This document shows, in pieces, positions 34,940 to 43,159 of a stretch of DNA of 64,000 nucleotides. Position 1 is the stretch's first letter; each line of letters opens with the position of its first letter. Under the pieces are notes generated by a model. The model did no database searches. It was given only the letters and a program-made list of their open reading frames with translations, and was not told the origin of the DNA. Position numbers and translations under genes: made by a program. This DNA comes from Micromonospora echinofusca (GTDB lineage: Bacteria; Actinomycetota; Actinomycetes; Mycobacteriales; Micromonosporaceae): the NCBI RefSeq assembly GCF_900091445.1, contig NZ_LT607733.1, positions 62,001 through 126,000 of the forward strand, read 5' to 3'.

Positions 34940-35302
34940 TCAGTAGACCAGGGCCTGGGCGCCCTCGGCCATCGCCTCCTCGACGAAGACCGCGGCGCCG
35001 GCGATGCGGACGCCGGGCAGCACGTCGTCCGGCCCGATGTCCCGCCGGGCGGCGCACTGGGTGCAGGCCGTCACCGTGCCCGTGGTGAGGATCACGTGCA
35101 GCAGCTCGGCCAGCGGGGCCGAGTGCGGCAGCTCGAACTCCTGCGCCCGCCCGGGCAGCGCGAACCAGGTCGACTCCCCGGTCAGCCAGAGCGACACGTG
35201 CACCCCGGCGGCGGCCGCGGTGGCGGCGACGGTGAAGGCCTGGGCGCACCGCTCCGGGGCGTCCGCGCCGGCGGTGGCCTTGATCACGAGAGAGCGGGCC
35301 AT
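34940..35302 (-). CDS. DsrE-family protein
   Basis: The 120-aa protein (MARSLVIKATAGADAPERCA ... GVHVSLWLTGESTW ... ACTQCAARRDI) has the Rossmann-like fold and a CxxC (Cys80/Cys83) seen in DsrE/TusD-type sulfur-relay proteins. It may carry sulfur to another protein. The partner is unknown. Its ATG at 35302 is 7 nt downstream of TATGCT (complement of 35310-35315), and this -10 overlaps that of the divergent small protein. Confidence 0.82.
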   Translation of the reverse strand: MARSLVIKATAGADAPERCAQAFTVAATAAAAGVHVSLWLTGESTWFALPGRAQEFELPHSAPLAELLHVILTTGTVTACTQCAARRDIGPDDVLPGVRIAGAAVFVEEAMAEGAQALVY

Positions 35303-35309
35303 GGGGCCC

Positions 35310-35319
35310 AGCATAGGAT
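35310..35319. promoter_or_regulatory. Fused divergent -10 elements (DsrE and small protein)
   Basis: AGCATAGGAT contains TATGCT on the minus strand (35310-35315) and TAGGAT on the plus strand (35314-35319), which share two bases. The two ATGs are only 24 nt apart (35302 and 35327), so both genes must be leaderless or nearly so, and their polymerase footprints must exclude each other. Confidence 0.6.
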
Positions 35320-35326
35320 GGTCCCG

Positions 35327-35431
35327 ATGGTCACCGAGATCGGGTTCGTCAGCCTGCTGGTCGCCGGCCTGGGCGCGCTCGCCGGTGGCCTGGTCTACCT
35401 GGCCGTACGCATATCGAGAGGACGCTGGTGA
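35327..35431 (+). CDS. Small membrane protein, 34 aa
   Basis: The sequence is MVTEIGFVSLLVAGLGALAG, then GLVYLAVRISRGRW. There is a single hydrophobic helix (residues 6-27) with a basic C-terminus. TAGGAT at 35314-35319 is 7 nt upstream, a leaderless start. Similar tiny proteins precede nitrobindin-like genes in related actinomycetes, from memory. No function known. Reality is supported by the promoter spacing and its position 55 nt before the nitrobindin gene. Confidence 0.6.
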   Translation: MVTEIGFVSLLVAGLGALAGGLVYLAVRISRGRW

Positions 35432-35486
35432 GCGCGAGGAGTGAGCCGGGTCTGCGAGCCCCGCAGTCGCGAACGAAGGTGGCCTG

Positions 35487-36080
35487 GTGAGCGACGAGAA
35501 CCCGCTACAGCCGCCGCCGTGGCTGAACGCGCCGCCGGTCGACCCGTACCCCTACGAGGAGAGCCACGACCTGCGCGTCGGCCCGAAGCTGCACCCCACG
35601 CTGGACGGTCTGCTGCCGTACGTCGGGGTGTGGCGCGGCCGGGGGCGCGGCGGCTTCCCCACCATCGAGGACTTCGACTTCGCGCAGGAGATCCGGATCA
35701 GCCACGACGGCCGGCCGTTCCTGTTCTACGAGTCCCGCGCCTGGCTGCTCGACGAGCAGAGCCGCCCGGTCCGCCCGGCGGGCCGCGAGGTCGGCTGGTG
35801 GCGGCCGGTGATGGACGGCGACCGCGCCACCGACGAGCTGGAAGCGCTGATGACCGTCCCCACCGGGGTGATGGAGCTGCACATCGGCAAGCGCAAGGGC
35901 ACCCAGATCGAGTTCGTCACCGACGCGGTGGTCCGCACGTCGACCGCCAAGGAGGTCACCGCCGGTCACCGCCTCTTCGGCATCGTCGAGGGCGCCCTGC
36001 TCTACGCGCAGGAGATGGCGGCCGTGGGCCACCCGCTCTCCCCGCACCTCTCCGCGCGCCTCACCCGGGTGGCCGGCTGA
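35487..36080 (+). CDS. FABP/nitrobindin-like haem-binding family protein
   Basis: The 197-aa protein has the nitrobindin lipocalin-like barrel, with GVWRGRGRG at 47-56 (GxWxGxGxG) and FAQEIRISHDGRPFLFYESR. In characterised members the barrel binds haem and reacts with NO or peroxynitrite. The distal His is in the conserved C-terminal part (GHPLSPHLSARL). GTG at 35487 follows AAGGTGG. The M. tuberculosis homologue Rv0813c sits next to Rv0812, as here. Confidence 0.85.
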   Translation: MSDENPLQPPPWLNAPPVDPYPYEESHDLRVGPKLHPTLDGLLPYVGVWRGRGRGGFPTIEDFDFAQEIRISHDGRPFLFYESRAWLLDEQSRPVRPAGREVGWWRPVMDGDRATDELEALMTVPTGVMELHIGKRKGTQIEFVTDAVVRTSTAKEVTAGHRLFGIVEGALLYAQEMAAVGHPLSPHLSARLTRVAG

Positions 36081-36090
36081 CCCTCCCCGG

Positions 36091-36939
36091 TCACGCGCGG
36101 GGAAAGCCCAGGAACGCCTGGAGGGCGGGCGTACGCGCGCAGCGGCGCAGCGGGACACCGTCCAGGGTGTGCACCTCCACCAGGCCGCGGACGGACGAGC
36201 TGAGCCAGACGCCGTCGGCGGTACGCAACTCGGCGGGGGTGACCAGGCGCTCCTCGGCGCGCAGGCCCAGCTCGTGGGCGTGCCCGAGGAGCCAGGCGGC
36301 GGTCACGCCCGGCAGGATGCCGGTCTCGGCGGCGGGCACCGTGCGGAGGGTGTCACCGGTCAGCCAGATCAGGTTGGCCGTGGGCCCCTCCAGCGCGTAC
36401 CCGTCGGAGGAGAGCCAGAGCGCGTCGTTTACGCCCGCGCGGGCGGCCCACCGGCGGGCGGCGGTGCTCACCGCGTACGAGGTGGACTTGATCCCGGCCG
36501 GCAGCCAGTCGAGTTCGGCGCGGGCCCGCGCCGCGACGCCGAGCGGCAGGGTCGCCACGGTGACGCCGTCGCGGCGGGCCGCCCGGGCAGCCGCCGGCAC
36601 CTCGGCCAGCGTGGCGTAGCCGGTCGGTGGGCCGCCGCCCTCCGGGCCCCGGGTGCAGACCAGCCGCAGCGCCCCCTCCATCTCGGCGGGCCAGCCGGCG
36701 CGTACGGCGTCCAGCAGCCCGACCAGCACGTCGGCGGCGGGCAGCGCCAGGTCGACGGCCGCCGCCGCCCGGGCCAGCCGGGCCAGGTGGGCGTCGCGCA
36801 GCCACGGGAGCCCGGCGCGCAGGTGCATCGTCTCGAAGAGCCCGTCGCCGTGCAGCACGCCCAGGTCGTCGCCGCGCAGCACCGGCTCCCCGGGTGGCAC
36901 CAGCCCGCGCCCCGGCACCGCGATCCTCGACGCCACCAT
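36091..36939 (-). CDS. Class IV PLP aminotransferase, 4-amino-4-deoxychorismate lyase-like (PabC)
   Basis: The 282-aa protein has the class IV fold: LRGDDLGVLHGDGLFETMHL (substrate-binding helix start), the PLP lysine in PAGIKSTSYAVST (Lys154), NDALWLSSDGYALEGPTANLIW and ETGILPGVTAAWLL. Such proteins make p-aminobenzoate from aminodeoxychorismate or are branched-chain-type transaminases. The adjacent conserved neighbours favour the PabC-like group (Rv0812). ATG at 36939 has TAGGCT (complement of 36948-36953) 8 nt upstream. Confidence 0.85.
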   Translation of the reverse strand: MVASRIAVPGRGLVPPGEPVLRGDDLGVLHGDGLFETMHLRAGLPWLRDAHLARLARAAAAVDLALPAADVLVGLLDAVRAGWPAEMEGALRLVCTRGPEGGGPPTGYATLAEVPAAARAARRDGVTVATLPLGVAARARAELDWLPAGIKSTSYAVSTAARRWAARAGVNDALWLSSDGYALEGPTANLIWLTGDTLRTVPAAETGILPGVTAAWLLGHAHELGLRAEERLVTPAELRTADGVWLSSSVRGLVEVHTLDGVPLRRCARTPALQAFLGFPRA

Positions 36940-37007
36940 GACCGCCGAGCCTAGCGGCGGGCGGTCGACCGGGCGGCGGGCGTGGCGGAGCGAACTATGA
37001 TCGGACG

Positions 37008-37436
37008 GTGTCCGAATCCTCCCTCGCGGAAATGCTCCGGGCCCGTGGGCTCCGGCTGACGGCGCAACGGCAGTTGATCCTCCAGGCCGTGCTGGAGCTG
37101 GGGCACGCCACCCCGGAGCAGGTGCACACAGCCGTCCGGGAGGTCGCCGCAGGGGTCAACATCACCACCATCTACCGCACGCTGGAGCTGCTGGAACGGC
37201 TCGGCCTGGTCACCCACACCCACCTCTCGCACGGCTCGCCGACCTACCACGCGGCCGGCGAGGACCAGCACGTCCACCTCGTCTGCCGGGAGTGCGGGGC
37301 GATCGACGAGATCGATCCGGAGCTGCTGCGTCCGCTGGCCGACGAGTTGGCGAGCCGGCGCGGGTTCCGGGTCGACATCGGCCATGTCTCGTTCTTCGGC
37401 GTCTGCGTCCGCTGCGAGAACGGGGACCGGAAATGA
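37008..37436 (+). CDS. Fur-family metalloregulator
   Basis: The 142-aa protein has a winged helix (residues 10-80, LRLTAQRQLILQAVLELGHA, NITTIYRTLELLERLGLV) and a metal/dimer domain with HVHLVCRECG (CxxC) and a second CVRC near the C-terminus. These are the structural zinc site of Fur/Zur proteins. Metal specificity (Fe, Zn, Mn) is not clear. GTG at 37008 has TATGAT (36996-37001) 6 nt upstream, and its stop overlaps ygfZ (ATGA). Coupling with an Fe-S-repair gene suggests iron control of that process. Confidence 0.88.
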   Translation: MSESSLAEMLRARGLRLTAQRQLILQAVLELGHATPEQVHTAVREVAAGVNITTIYRTLELLERLGLVTHTHLSHGSPTYHAAGEDQHVHLVCRECGAIDEIDPELLRPLADELASRRGFRVDIGHVSFFGVCVRCENGDRK

Positions 37437-38545
37437 TCGACATCGCGGGTGCGGTGAGCGTCGAGAGCATCGACGAGGCCAGCCGGGACCAGCCCGAGCC
37501 GGCGCACGCGGCGGCCGGCGTGCGGGGGGTGGCGGCACACTACGGCGACCCGATGCGCGAGCAGCGCACCCTCGACACGGCGGTCGGCCTGGTCGACCGG
37601 TCGCACCGGGGCGTCGTCGCGGTGCCGGGCGAGGAGCGGATCGGCTGGCTGCACACCCTCACCAGCCAGCACCTGGCGCAGCTCGGCGCCGGCCAGGGCA
37701 CGGAGCTGCTGGTGCTCTCCCCGCACGGGCACGTCGAGCAGCACGCCATGGTCGCCGAGGACGGCGTCACCACCTGGCTCGACACCGAGCCGGGCGCCAC
37801 CGCGGGCCTGCTGTCGTACCTGGAGCGGATGCGGTTCTTCAGCAAGGTCGAGCCGCGCGACGTGACCGCCGAGCACGCGCTGCTGTCGCTGGTCGGGCCC
37901 GAGGCGCCGGCCGCGGTGGAGACGCTCGGCGTGACCGGGCTGGCGGCGCCCGACGTGGTCGCGGTGCCGGGTCCGAAGTTCCGCGCCGGCGAGCTGCCGC
38001 CGCGGCCCACCGCGCTGTACGACGTGCGCCCGTTGCCCGTGGGCGGCTGGGCGCGCCGGGGCCCGCTCGGCGTCGACCTGCTGGTGCCCCGGGCCGCGAT
38101 GGAGCAGGTGGTCACCCAGCTGCGGGGCGACGGGGTGCCGGTTGCCGGGCTGTGGGCGTACGAGGCGGTGCGGGTGGCCGCCCGGCGGGCCCGGGTCGGG
38201 GTGGACACCGACCATCGGACGATCCCGGCCGAGGTGGACCTCGTCGCCCCGGCCGTGCACCTGGACAAGGGCTGCTACCGGGGCCAGGAGACCGTGGCCC
38301 GGGTGCACAACATGGGCCGGCCGCCGCGTCGGCTCGTACTGCTGCACCTGGACGGCGTGACCACCGACCAGCCGCCGGTCGCCGGCACGCCGGTGACCCT
38401 CGACGGTCGGGCGGTCGGTTTCGTCGGCACGGCCGTGCACCACCACGAGCTGGGCCAGGTCGCCCTGGCCGTGGTCAAGCGCAACGTGGCCGACGACGCC
38501 CGCCTGCTCATCGGCGAGACCGCCGCCGCGATCGATCCGGTCTGA
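37433..38545 (+). CDS. ygfZ: Folate-binding Fe-S-cluster protein YgfZ
   Basis: The 370-aa protein belongs to the aminomethyltransferase-like GcvT/YgfZ family, with VDRSHRGVVAVPGEERIGWL near the N-terminus and the diagnostic DKGCYRGQET (about 278-287, Cys281). It helps fold or repair Fe-S enzymes using a folate in the cytoplasm. Its ATG overlaps the Fur stop (37433-37436), so the two genes are co-translated. It is the homologue of Rv0811c by position, which fits the shared order with mycobacteria. Confidence 0.9.
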   Translation: MIDIAGAVSVESIDEASRDQPEPAHAAAGVRGVAAHYGDPMREQRTLDTAVGLVDRSHRGVVAVPGEERIGWLHTLTSQHLAQLGAGQGTELLVLSPHGHVEQHAMVAEDGVTTWLDTEPGATAGLLSYLERMRFFSKVEPRDVTAEHALLSLVGPEAPAAVETLGVTGLAAPDVVAVPGPKFRAGELPPRPTALYDVRPLPVGGWARRGPLGVDLLVPRAAMEQVVTQLRGDGVPVAGLWAYEAVRVAARRARVGVDTDHRTIPAEVDLVAPAVHLDKGCYRGQETVARVHNMGRPPRRLVLLHLDGVTTDQPPVAGTPVTLDGRAVGFVGTAVHHHELGQVALAVVKRNVADDARLLIGETAAAIDPV

Positions 38546-38637
38546 CCGCCCATCGGCGAAAGATTCTCTGCTCGGACGCGTTGAGGCCGGAAAAGTTCCG
38601 GTCGACTGGCTCGCCGGCCTCGGTCTAGGATCCGGGC

Positions 38638-39480
38638 ATGACGACAGGGACGTTGATCACGGTTGCCCCCACCGGCGCGGAGTCGGCCAAGGCCGAGGTG
38701 CCGGCGCTGCCGGTGACTCTCGACGAGCTGCTGCTCACCGCCAAGGAGTGCGAGGCGCTCGGCGCCGCCGTGATCCACGTCCACATCCGCGACGACGAGG
38801 CGAAGCCGACCCTCGACCAGGGGCGGCTGCGGGAGACCGTGGCGGCGCTGCGGGAGAGCACCGACCTGATCGTGCAGCTCTCCTCCGGCGGCGCGGTGAC
38901 CGACCCGGAGGCCGACCGGCTCGCGGTGCTCGACGCCGGGCCGGACATGGCCTCCTGCACGATGGGCACGCTCAACTTCGGCGACGACGTCTTCCTCAAC
39001 CGCTGGGAGTTCATCGTCGACCTGCACACCCGGATGCAGGAGCGGGGCATCGTGCCCGAGTACGAGATCTTCGACCTCGGCCACCTCACCGCCCTGCAAC
39101 GGCTGCTCGGCAAGTACGGCCTGCCGGCCGGCGGGCACGTGCACGTCGATTTCGTGATGGGCGTGCCGGGCGGCATGCCGGGCACCACGGCCACGCTGGT
39201 CGCCGCCCACCAGGCGCTGCGCGACCTGCCCGAGGGCACCACCTTCTCGGCCACCGGCATCGGCCGCAGCACCATCCCGGTCATGCTGGCCTCGCTCTCG
39301 GCCGGCGGGCACCTACGGGTCGGCATGGAGGACACGGTGACCTACGCCAAGGGCCGCCCGGTGGAGTCCAACATGCAGCTCGTCGCCAGGGCGGTCGGCT
39401 TCGCCCAGCTCGCCCAGCGGCCGCCGTTGACCACCGCCGAGGCGCGCGGTCTGCTCGGCGTGCCCAACGCCGGCCGGTAA
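38638..39480 (+). CDS. 3-keto-5-aminohexanoate cleavage protein (BKACE family)
   Basis: The 280-aa TIM-barrel enzyme has TLITVAPTGAESAKAEVPAL, HVHIRDDEAKPTLDQ (zinc His), SSGGAVTDPEADRL and YAKGRPVESNMQLV, as in beta-keto-acid cleavage enzymes (BKACE). It should cleave a beta-keto acid with acetyl-CoA. The natural substrate is unknown. TAGGAT at 38626-38631 lies 6 nt before the ATG (leaderless). The next gene, an asparaginase, begins 97 nt downstream. Confidence 0.87.
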   Translation: MTTGTLITVAPTGAESAKAEVPALPVTLDELLLTAKECEALGAAVIHVHIRDDEAKPTLDQGRLRETVAALRESTDLIVQLSSGGAVTDPEADRLAVLDAGPDMASCTMGTLNFGDDVFLNRWEFIVDLHTRMQERGIVPEYEIFDLGHLTALQRLLGKYGLPAGGHVHVDFVMGVPGGMPGTTATLVAAHQALRDLPEGTTFSATGIGRSTIPVMLASLSAGGHLRVGMEDTVTYAKGRPVESNMQLVARAVGFAQLAQRPPLTTAEARGLLGVPNAGR

Positions 39481-39576
39481 GCGGCGACCCGGGCCGGCGC
39501 TGCTGTACACCGGCTGCTCGACGGCCTGCTCACCCGCGTGCCGGGCGCGGTCCACGGTGCCGGTACCGTCCACCCT

Positions 39577-40536
39577 GTGGGAAAGACGTACGAGGGCGGC
39601 GCGCCGCTCGCCGAGGTGGTCCGGTCGGGGTTCGTGGAGGGCGTGCACCGGGGCTCGGTGGTGGTGCTCGACGCCTCGGGGCAGACGGTGACCGGTGCCG
39701 GGGACGTGAACTCCCCGGTCTTCCCGCGCTCGTCGAACAAGCCGATGCAGGCGGTCGGGATGCTCCGCGCCGGGCTGACGCTGGCCGATTCCGCCGACGT
39801 CGCGCTGGTCTCGGCCAGCCACGCCGGGGAGGAGTTCCACCTGATCCGGGTCGGCGCGCTGCTCGCCCGCGCAGGGCTGGACGAGTCGGCCCTGCACTGC
39901 CCGCCGGACCTGCCCGTCGGCGACGAGGCGCGGACGGCCGTGCTGCGGGCCGGCGGCGGCCCCACCCGTACGCAGATGAACTGCTCCGGCAAGCACAGCG
40001 GGATGCTGCTGACCTGCCTGGCCGCCGGCTGGCCGCTCGACGGCTACTGGCGCCCGGAGCACCCGTTGCAGCAGGCGCTGCGGGACGCGGTGGAGGAGTT
40101 CACCGGCGAGCGGGCCGCGGCGGTCGGGGTGGACGGCTGCGGCGCCCCGGTGCTCGCCGTCTCGCTGACCGGCCTGGCCGGCGCGTACCTCCGGCTCGTC
40201 TCGGCGGAGCCCGGCACCGTGCCGCGGACGGTGGCCGACGCGATGCGCGCGCACCCCGACCTGGTCGGCGGCACGCGGGCCGAGGACAGCCGGCTCATGC
40301 GCGGGGTTCCCGGGCTGCTCGCCAAGGTGGGCGCCGAGGGGGTCATCGCCGCCGCGGTGCCCGGCGTCGGGGCGGTCGCCCTCAAGATCGACGACGGTGC
40401 GGGCCGCGCCCGGATGCCGGTGCTGGTCTCCGCCCTGCGCCGGCTCGGGCTGGACGCCCCGGTGCTGACCGAGTACGCCGAACTGCCGCTCTTCGGCGGC
40501 GGGCTGCCGGTCGGCGCCGTCCGCCCCCTCTGGTAG
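39577..40536 (+). CDS. L-asparaginase II family protein
   Basis: The 319-aa protein (SGFVEGVHRGSVVVLDASGQ, FPRSSNKPMQAVGML, MNCSGKHSGMLLTCLAAGW, GVDGCGAPVLAVSLT) matches the asparaginase II/thermolabile asparaginase family, distinct from the AnsA type. It should deamidate asparagine. TACCGT at 39564-39569 is 7 nt upstream of the GTG at 39577. The longer start at 39538 would add 13 residues and is less supported. Confidence 0.9.
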   Translation: MGKTYEGGAPLAEVVRSGFVEGVHRGSVVVLDASGQTVTGAGDVNSPVFPRSSNKPMQAVGMLRAGLTLADSADVALVSASHAGEEFHLIRVGALLARAGLDESALHCPPDLPVGDEARTAVLRAGGGPTRTQMNCSGKHSGMLLTCLAAGWPLDGYWRPEHPLQQALRDAVEEFTGERAAAVGVDGCGAPVLAVSLTGLAGAYLRLVSAEPGTVPRTVADAMRAHPDLVGGTRAEDSRLMRGVPGLLAKVGAEGVIAAAVPGVGAVALKIDDGAGRARMPVLVSALRRLGLDAPVLTEYAELPLFGGGLPVGAVRPLW

Positions 40537-40703
40537 CCCGAGCCGGAGCCGTCACTCGTATCCCATGGCCGGGATGACGTCGGTGAGGGTGCAGAAGGCA
40601 TGGCGGGCAGTCAAGCTCTCAGCCCGGCGCCTGTGCAAACCATTTATCCCCTCCACCCGCTGCTGCGGAGGCGCGTCGCCCGGCGCTGGCAAGATTCGGT
40701 GGC

Positions 40704-41234
40704 ATGCGCACCCTCGCGAGCGACCGCCTCCTGCTGCGCCCCTGGCGCGACGAGGACGCCGACTTCCTCCTGGATCTCGAGTCGCGTTGGGAGGTCGTGC
40801 GATTCCTGGGCGCGCAGCCCACGACCATGAACAACCGCGAGGAAGCCCTCGCCTCGATCGCGCGCCGACGCGCCATCGACGATCCGATTCACGGGATCTG
40901 GGCCATCACCACAGCGACGGACGGCCGGCTGGTGGGAAACCTCCTGCTCAAGCCGATTCCCCTGTCGGCCGGGGAACCGGTTGGCGGGCCGACCGATGTC
41001 GAGATCGGCTGGCACCTGCATCCGGACGCCTGGGGGCGCGGCTACGCCACCGAAGCAGCGGCGGCGGTCCTGGACGACGCGTTCAGCCGGGGCCTGCCGA
41101 GGGTCGTCGCGGTCACGGATCCGGACAACCGTGCCTCCCAGGCCGTCTGCCGGCGGCTCGGCATGACGCACCTGGGCCGGACGACGAGGTACTACGACAC
41201 GCCGAACGAGCTCTTCGAGAAGCTGGCCAGCTGA
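40704..41234 (+). CDS. GNAT-family N-acetyltransferase
   Basis: The 176-aa protein has RLLLRPWRDEDADFLLDLES and EIGWHLHPDAWGRGYATEAA with the acetyl-CoA loop WGRGYATE, then RVVAVTDPDNRASQAVCRRLGM. This is the RimJ/RimL-type group that acetylates small amines or protein N-termini. The substrate is unknown. A weak AAGATT hexamer lies 7 nt before the ATG at 40704. Confidence 0.85.
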   Translation: MRTLASDRLLLRPWRDEDADFLLDLESRWEVVRFLGAQPTTMNNREEALASIARRRAIDDPIHGIWAITTATDGRLVGNLLLKPIPLSAGEPVGGPTDVEIGWHLHPDAWGRGYATEAAAAVLDDAFSRGLPRVVAVTDPDNRASQAVCRRLGMTHLGRTTRYYDTPNELFEKLAS

Positions 41235-41626
41235 TCGGCGCCGAGCGGTTCGCCTCGCTCGATGGGTAGCGGCGAGGGCTCAGCGCCAGAATTTCAAGAG
41301 GCGCGCGCCAGCGGACATCCCGGCTGCGCCAACCTCGACGACAGAACCGGCCTTCTCCGCGACGCGGCAGGACGCCGTGCTTGGGTGTGGTCCGCTCGTC
41401 GCGCGGGCGGGCCTGCCGGCGGACGCCGTGGCGGACGTGCGCCGGCCGCGATACCACATAGGCATTTTTATACCCGAGAGGTATCAGTGGTCCCTGCGGC
41501 ACTGGTCCATCAGATCCACACGCCCCGCCACTTCCGAAACTCACCGTGATCGGGCCTCCGCCCCGAAACCCCGCACCGTCGTCGACGAGGGGGCGAGTGT
41601 CAGGGCGGGAAACGAGGGGGCGAGTG
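41235..41626. other. 392-nt intergenic region with a gene remnant and lower-GC patch
   Basis: It lies between the GNAT gene and the convergent alpha/beta hydrolase. It contains the HD-protein remnant described separately (41377-41448) and a noticeably AT-richer patch (about 41455-41500, GGCATTTTTATACCCGAGAG). It also holds an imperfect direct repeat GAGGGGGCGAGTGTCAGGGC (41589-41608 and 41617-41636), of which the second copy enters the hydrolase gene. Frames here lack ribosome sites and known domains, so no intact gene is called. Confidence 0.5.
41377..41448 (+). pseudogene. Remnant of an HD-domain phosphohydrolase gene
   Basis: In one frame the region reads MLGCGPLVARAGLPADAVAD, then VRR. 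The HD protein at 1854-2495 has GTLLARAGLPADAVAEVRRL at its matching position. At DNA level 41399-41446 matches the reverse complement of 2153-2200 at 47 of 48 positions. The remainder of an HD protein is missing, so this is a decayed or recombined fragment. Confidence 0.6.
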
Positions 41627-42424
41627 TCAGGGCAGGAAGTCGAGCAGGGCGGCGTTGACCGGGGCGGGTCGCTCCAGTGGCAGCAGGTGACCGGCGTTCG
41701 GCACGTCGGGCAGGCGGACGGCGTTCGGCGCCTCGGCGGCGATCCGGTCGGCGAGGCGGCTGATGTCGGGCACGTCCGCCGCGCCGGCGCCGACCAGGAC
41801 GGGCATCCGCAGCTCGCCGAGGCGGCCGATCGCGGGCGGGTCGAGTTCGGCGACGTCGACCGCGCTGAGCGCCAGCTCGGCGGCGAGCGCCCGCTGGTCC
41901 ATCTCGTGGGCGAAGGCGAGCAGTGCCGGGTCGACGTCGGCGGGCTCGCGGCCCGGGCCGACCACCCAGAACCGCACCTCGCCGGCGGCGCTCGCGGCGA
42001 AGTCCTCCGGGTCGACCTCGCCCACCAGGCTCTCCCAGAGGTCGTTCGCCGCCTCCGACCACTCGTGGCCCGAGGCGGCGGTGCCGAGGAGGGCGAGCGC
42101 GCTGACCCGCTCCGGGTGGGCCAGCGCGGTGTCGATCGCGACGGCGCCGCCGAACGAGCAGCCCACCAGGGCGGCCCGGGGGAGGTCGAGCGCGTCGAGC
42201 AGCCCGGCCACGTCGTCGTGGTGGGCGAACGGGGTCGGCGGCAGCTCGGAGTCCCCGTACCCGCGCAGGTCGAGGGCGATCACCCGGTGGCGCGCGGCCA
42301 GCGGGCCGACCTGCTCCCGCCACATCCGGCGGTCGGCGATGCCGGCGTGCAGCAGGACGACGGGCGTGCCGCTGCCGGTGTCGTCGTACGCGAGCAGGGC
42401 GCCGTTCACCTCGATCTTGGTCAC
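41627..42424 (-). CDS. Alpha/beta hydrolase
   Basis: The 265-aa enzyme has the oxyanion-strand motif VVLLHAGIADRRMW and the nucleophile elbow GCSFGG (Ser). A charge-relay acid is in the region before NAGHLLPLERP, which gives the catalytic His in NAGH. The substrate is unknown. GTG at 42424 has TACCTT (complement of 42431-42436) 6 nt upstream, so it is leaderless. It is divergent from the XRE regulator. Confidence 0.87.
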   Translation of the reverse strand: MTKIEVNGALLAYDDTGSGTPVVLLHAGIADRRMWREQVGPLAARHRVIALDLRGYGDSELPPTPFAHHDDVAGLLDALDLPRAALVGCSFGGAVAIDTALAHPERVSALALLGTAASGHEWSEAANDLWESLVGEVDPEDFAASAAGEVRFWVVGPGREPADVDPALLAFAHEMDQRALAAELALSAVDVAELDPPAIGRLGELRMPVLVGAGAADVPDISRLADRIAAEAPNAVRLPDVPNAGHLLPLERPAPVNAALLDFLP

Positions 42425-42476
42425 TGCGGCAAGGTACGCACCGGGGAGACCGGGGCGCAACCGCGAAGTGAGACGT

Positions 42477-42529
42477 CGCTAACTCTGGTTAGCGTTTTGC
42501 TTGCAGGAGCTAGCAGGGCGCGTTAGCGT
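42477..42529. promoter_or_regulatory. Operator-like inverted repeat and promoter of the XRE regulator
   Basis: CGCTAAC-TCTG-GTTAGCG (42477-42494) is a 7-bp perfect inverted repeat. A second GCGTTAGCG half-site is at 42520-42528. The -35 TTGCAG (42501-42506), a 17-nt gap and the -10 TAGCGT (42524-42529) lie beside or within these sites, 6 nt before the ATG at 42536. Autoregulation by the XRE protein is inferred. Confidence 0.6.
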
Positions 42530-42535
42530 CGAGCC

Positions 42536-43159
42536 ATGGCCACTGGTAAGGACCTTCCCGACGTCGGCGGGTTCATCCGCGATCTGCGCCGCAACGCGAA
42601 GATCTCGCTCCGGCAGCTCGCCGAGCAGGCGGGGGTCAGCAACCCGTACCTCAGCCAGATCGAGCGCGGCCTGCGCAAGCCGAGCGCGGAGGTGCTCCAG
42701 CAGCTCGCCAGCGCGCTGCGGGTCTCCACCCCGGCGATGTACCTGCGGGCCGGGCTGCTCGACGACAAGGAGGGCCAGGGCGTGCTCGCGGCCATCTCGG
42801 TCGACCCCGACCTGACGATGGCGCAGAAGCAGTCGCTGACCCAGATCTACGAGACGTTCCGCCGGGAGAACGCGCGGCTGGCCGAGGCGACCGCGGCGGC
42901 CACCGGCGCGACGCCCGCCACCGGACCCGAGACCGCCCCCGGCGCGGGCACGCCGGATCCCGTCGAGGCGGCGCCCGACCTGGCCAACCTCGCTGCCACG
43001 GGTCCCACCACGGCGGAGGGCACCCCGACCGAGGCCGTTCTGGAGTCGGTCGCCGTCACCGAGGCCGGCCCCGCCCCCGCTCCGACCGACACCCCCGAGA
43101 AGAAGGCCGCCCGCAGCGCGGTCCGGAAGGCCGCCGACGCGGCCGAAGAGGAGAAGTGA
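42536..43159 (+). CDS. XRE-family helix-turn-helix regulator
   Basis: The 207-aa protein has an HTH_3 domain at residues 13-66 (NAKISLRQLAEQAGVSNPYL, SQIERGLRKPSAEVL). An Ala/Pro/Thr-rich tail ends KKAARSAVRKAADAAEEEK, unlike most small XRE regulators. Its stop and the next start overlap (GTGATG at 43156-43161), coupling it to the hbhA-like gene. The pair matches the order Rv0474-hbhA (Rv0475) in mycobacteria. It is likely autoregulated (see operator). Confidence 0.85.
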   Translation: MATGKDLPDVGGFIRDLRRNAKISLRQLAEQAGVSNPYLSQIERGLRKPSAEVLQQLASALRVSTPAMYLRAGLLDDKEGQGVLAAISVDPDLTMAQKQSLTQIYETFRRENARLAEATAAATGATPATGPETAPGAGTPDPVEAAPDLANLAATGPTTAEGTPTEAVLESVAVTEAGPAPAPTDTPEKKAARSAVRKAADAAEEEK

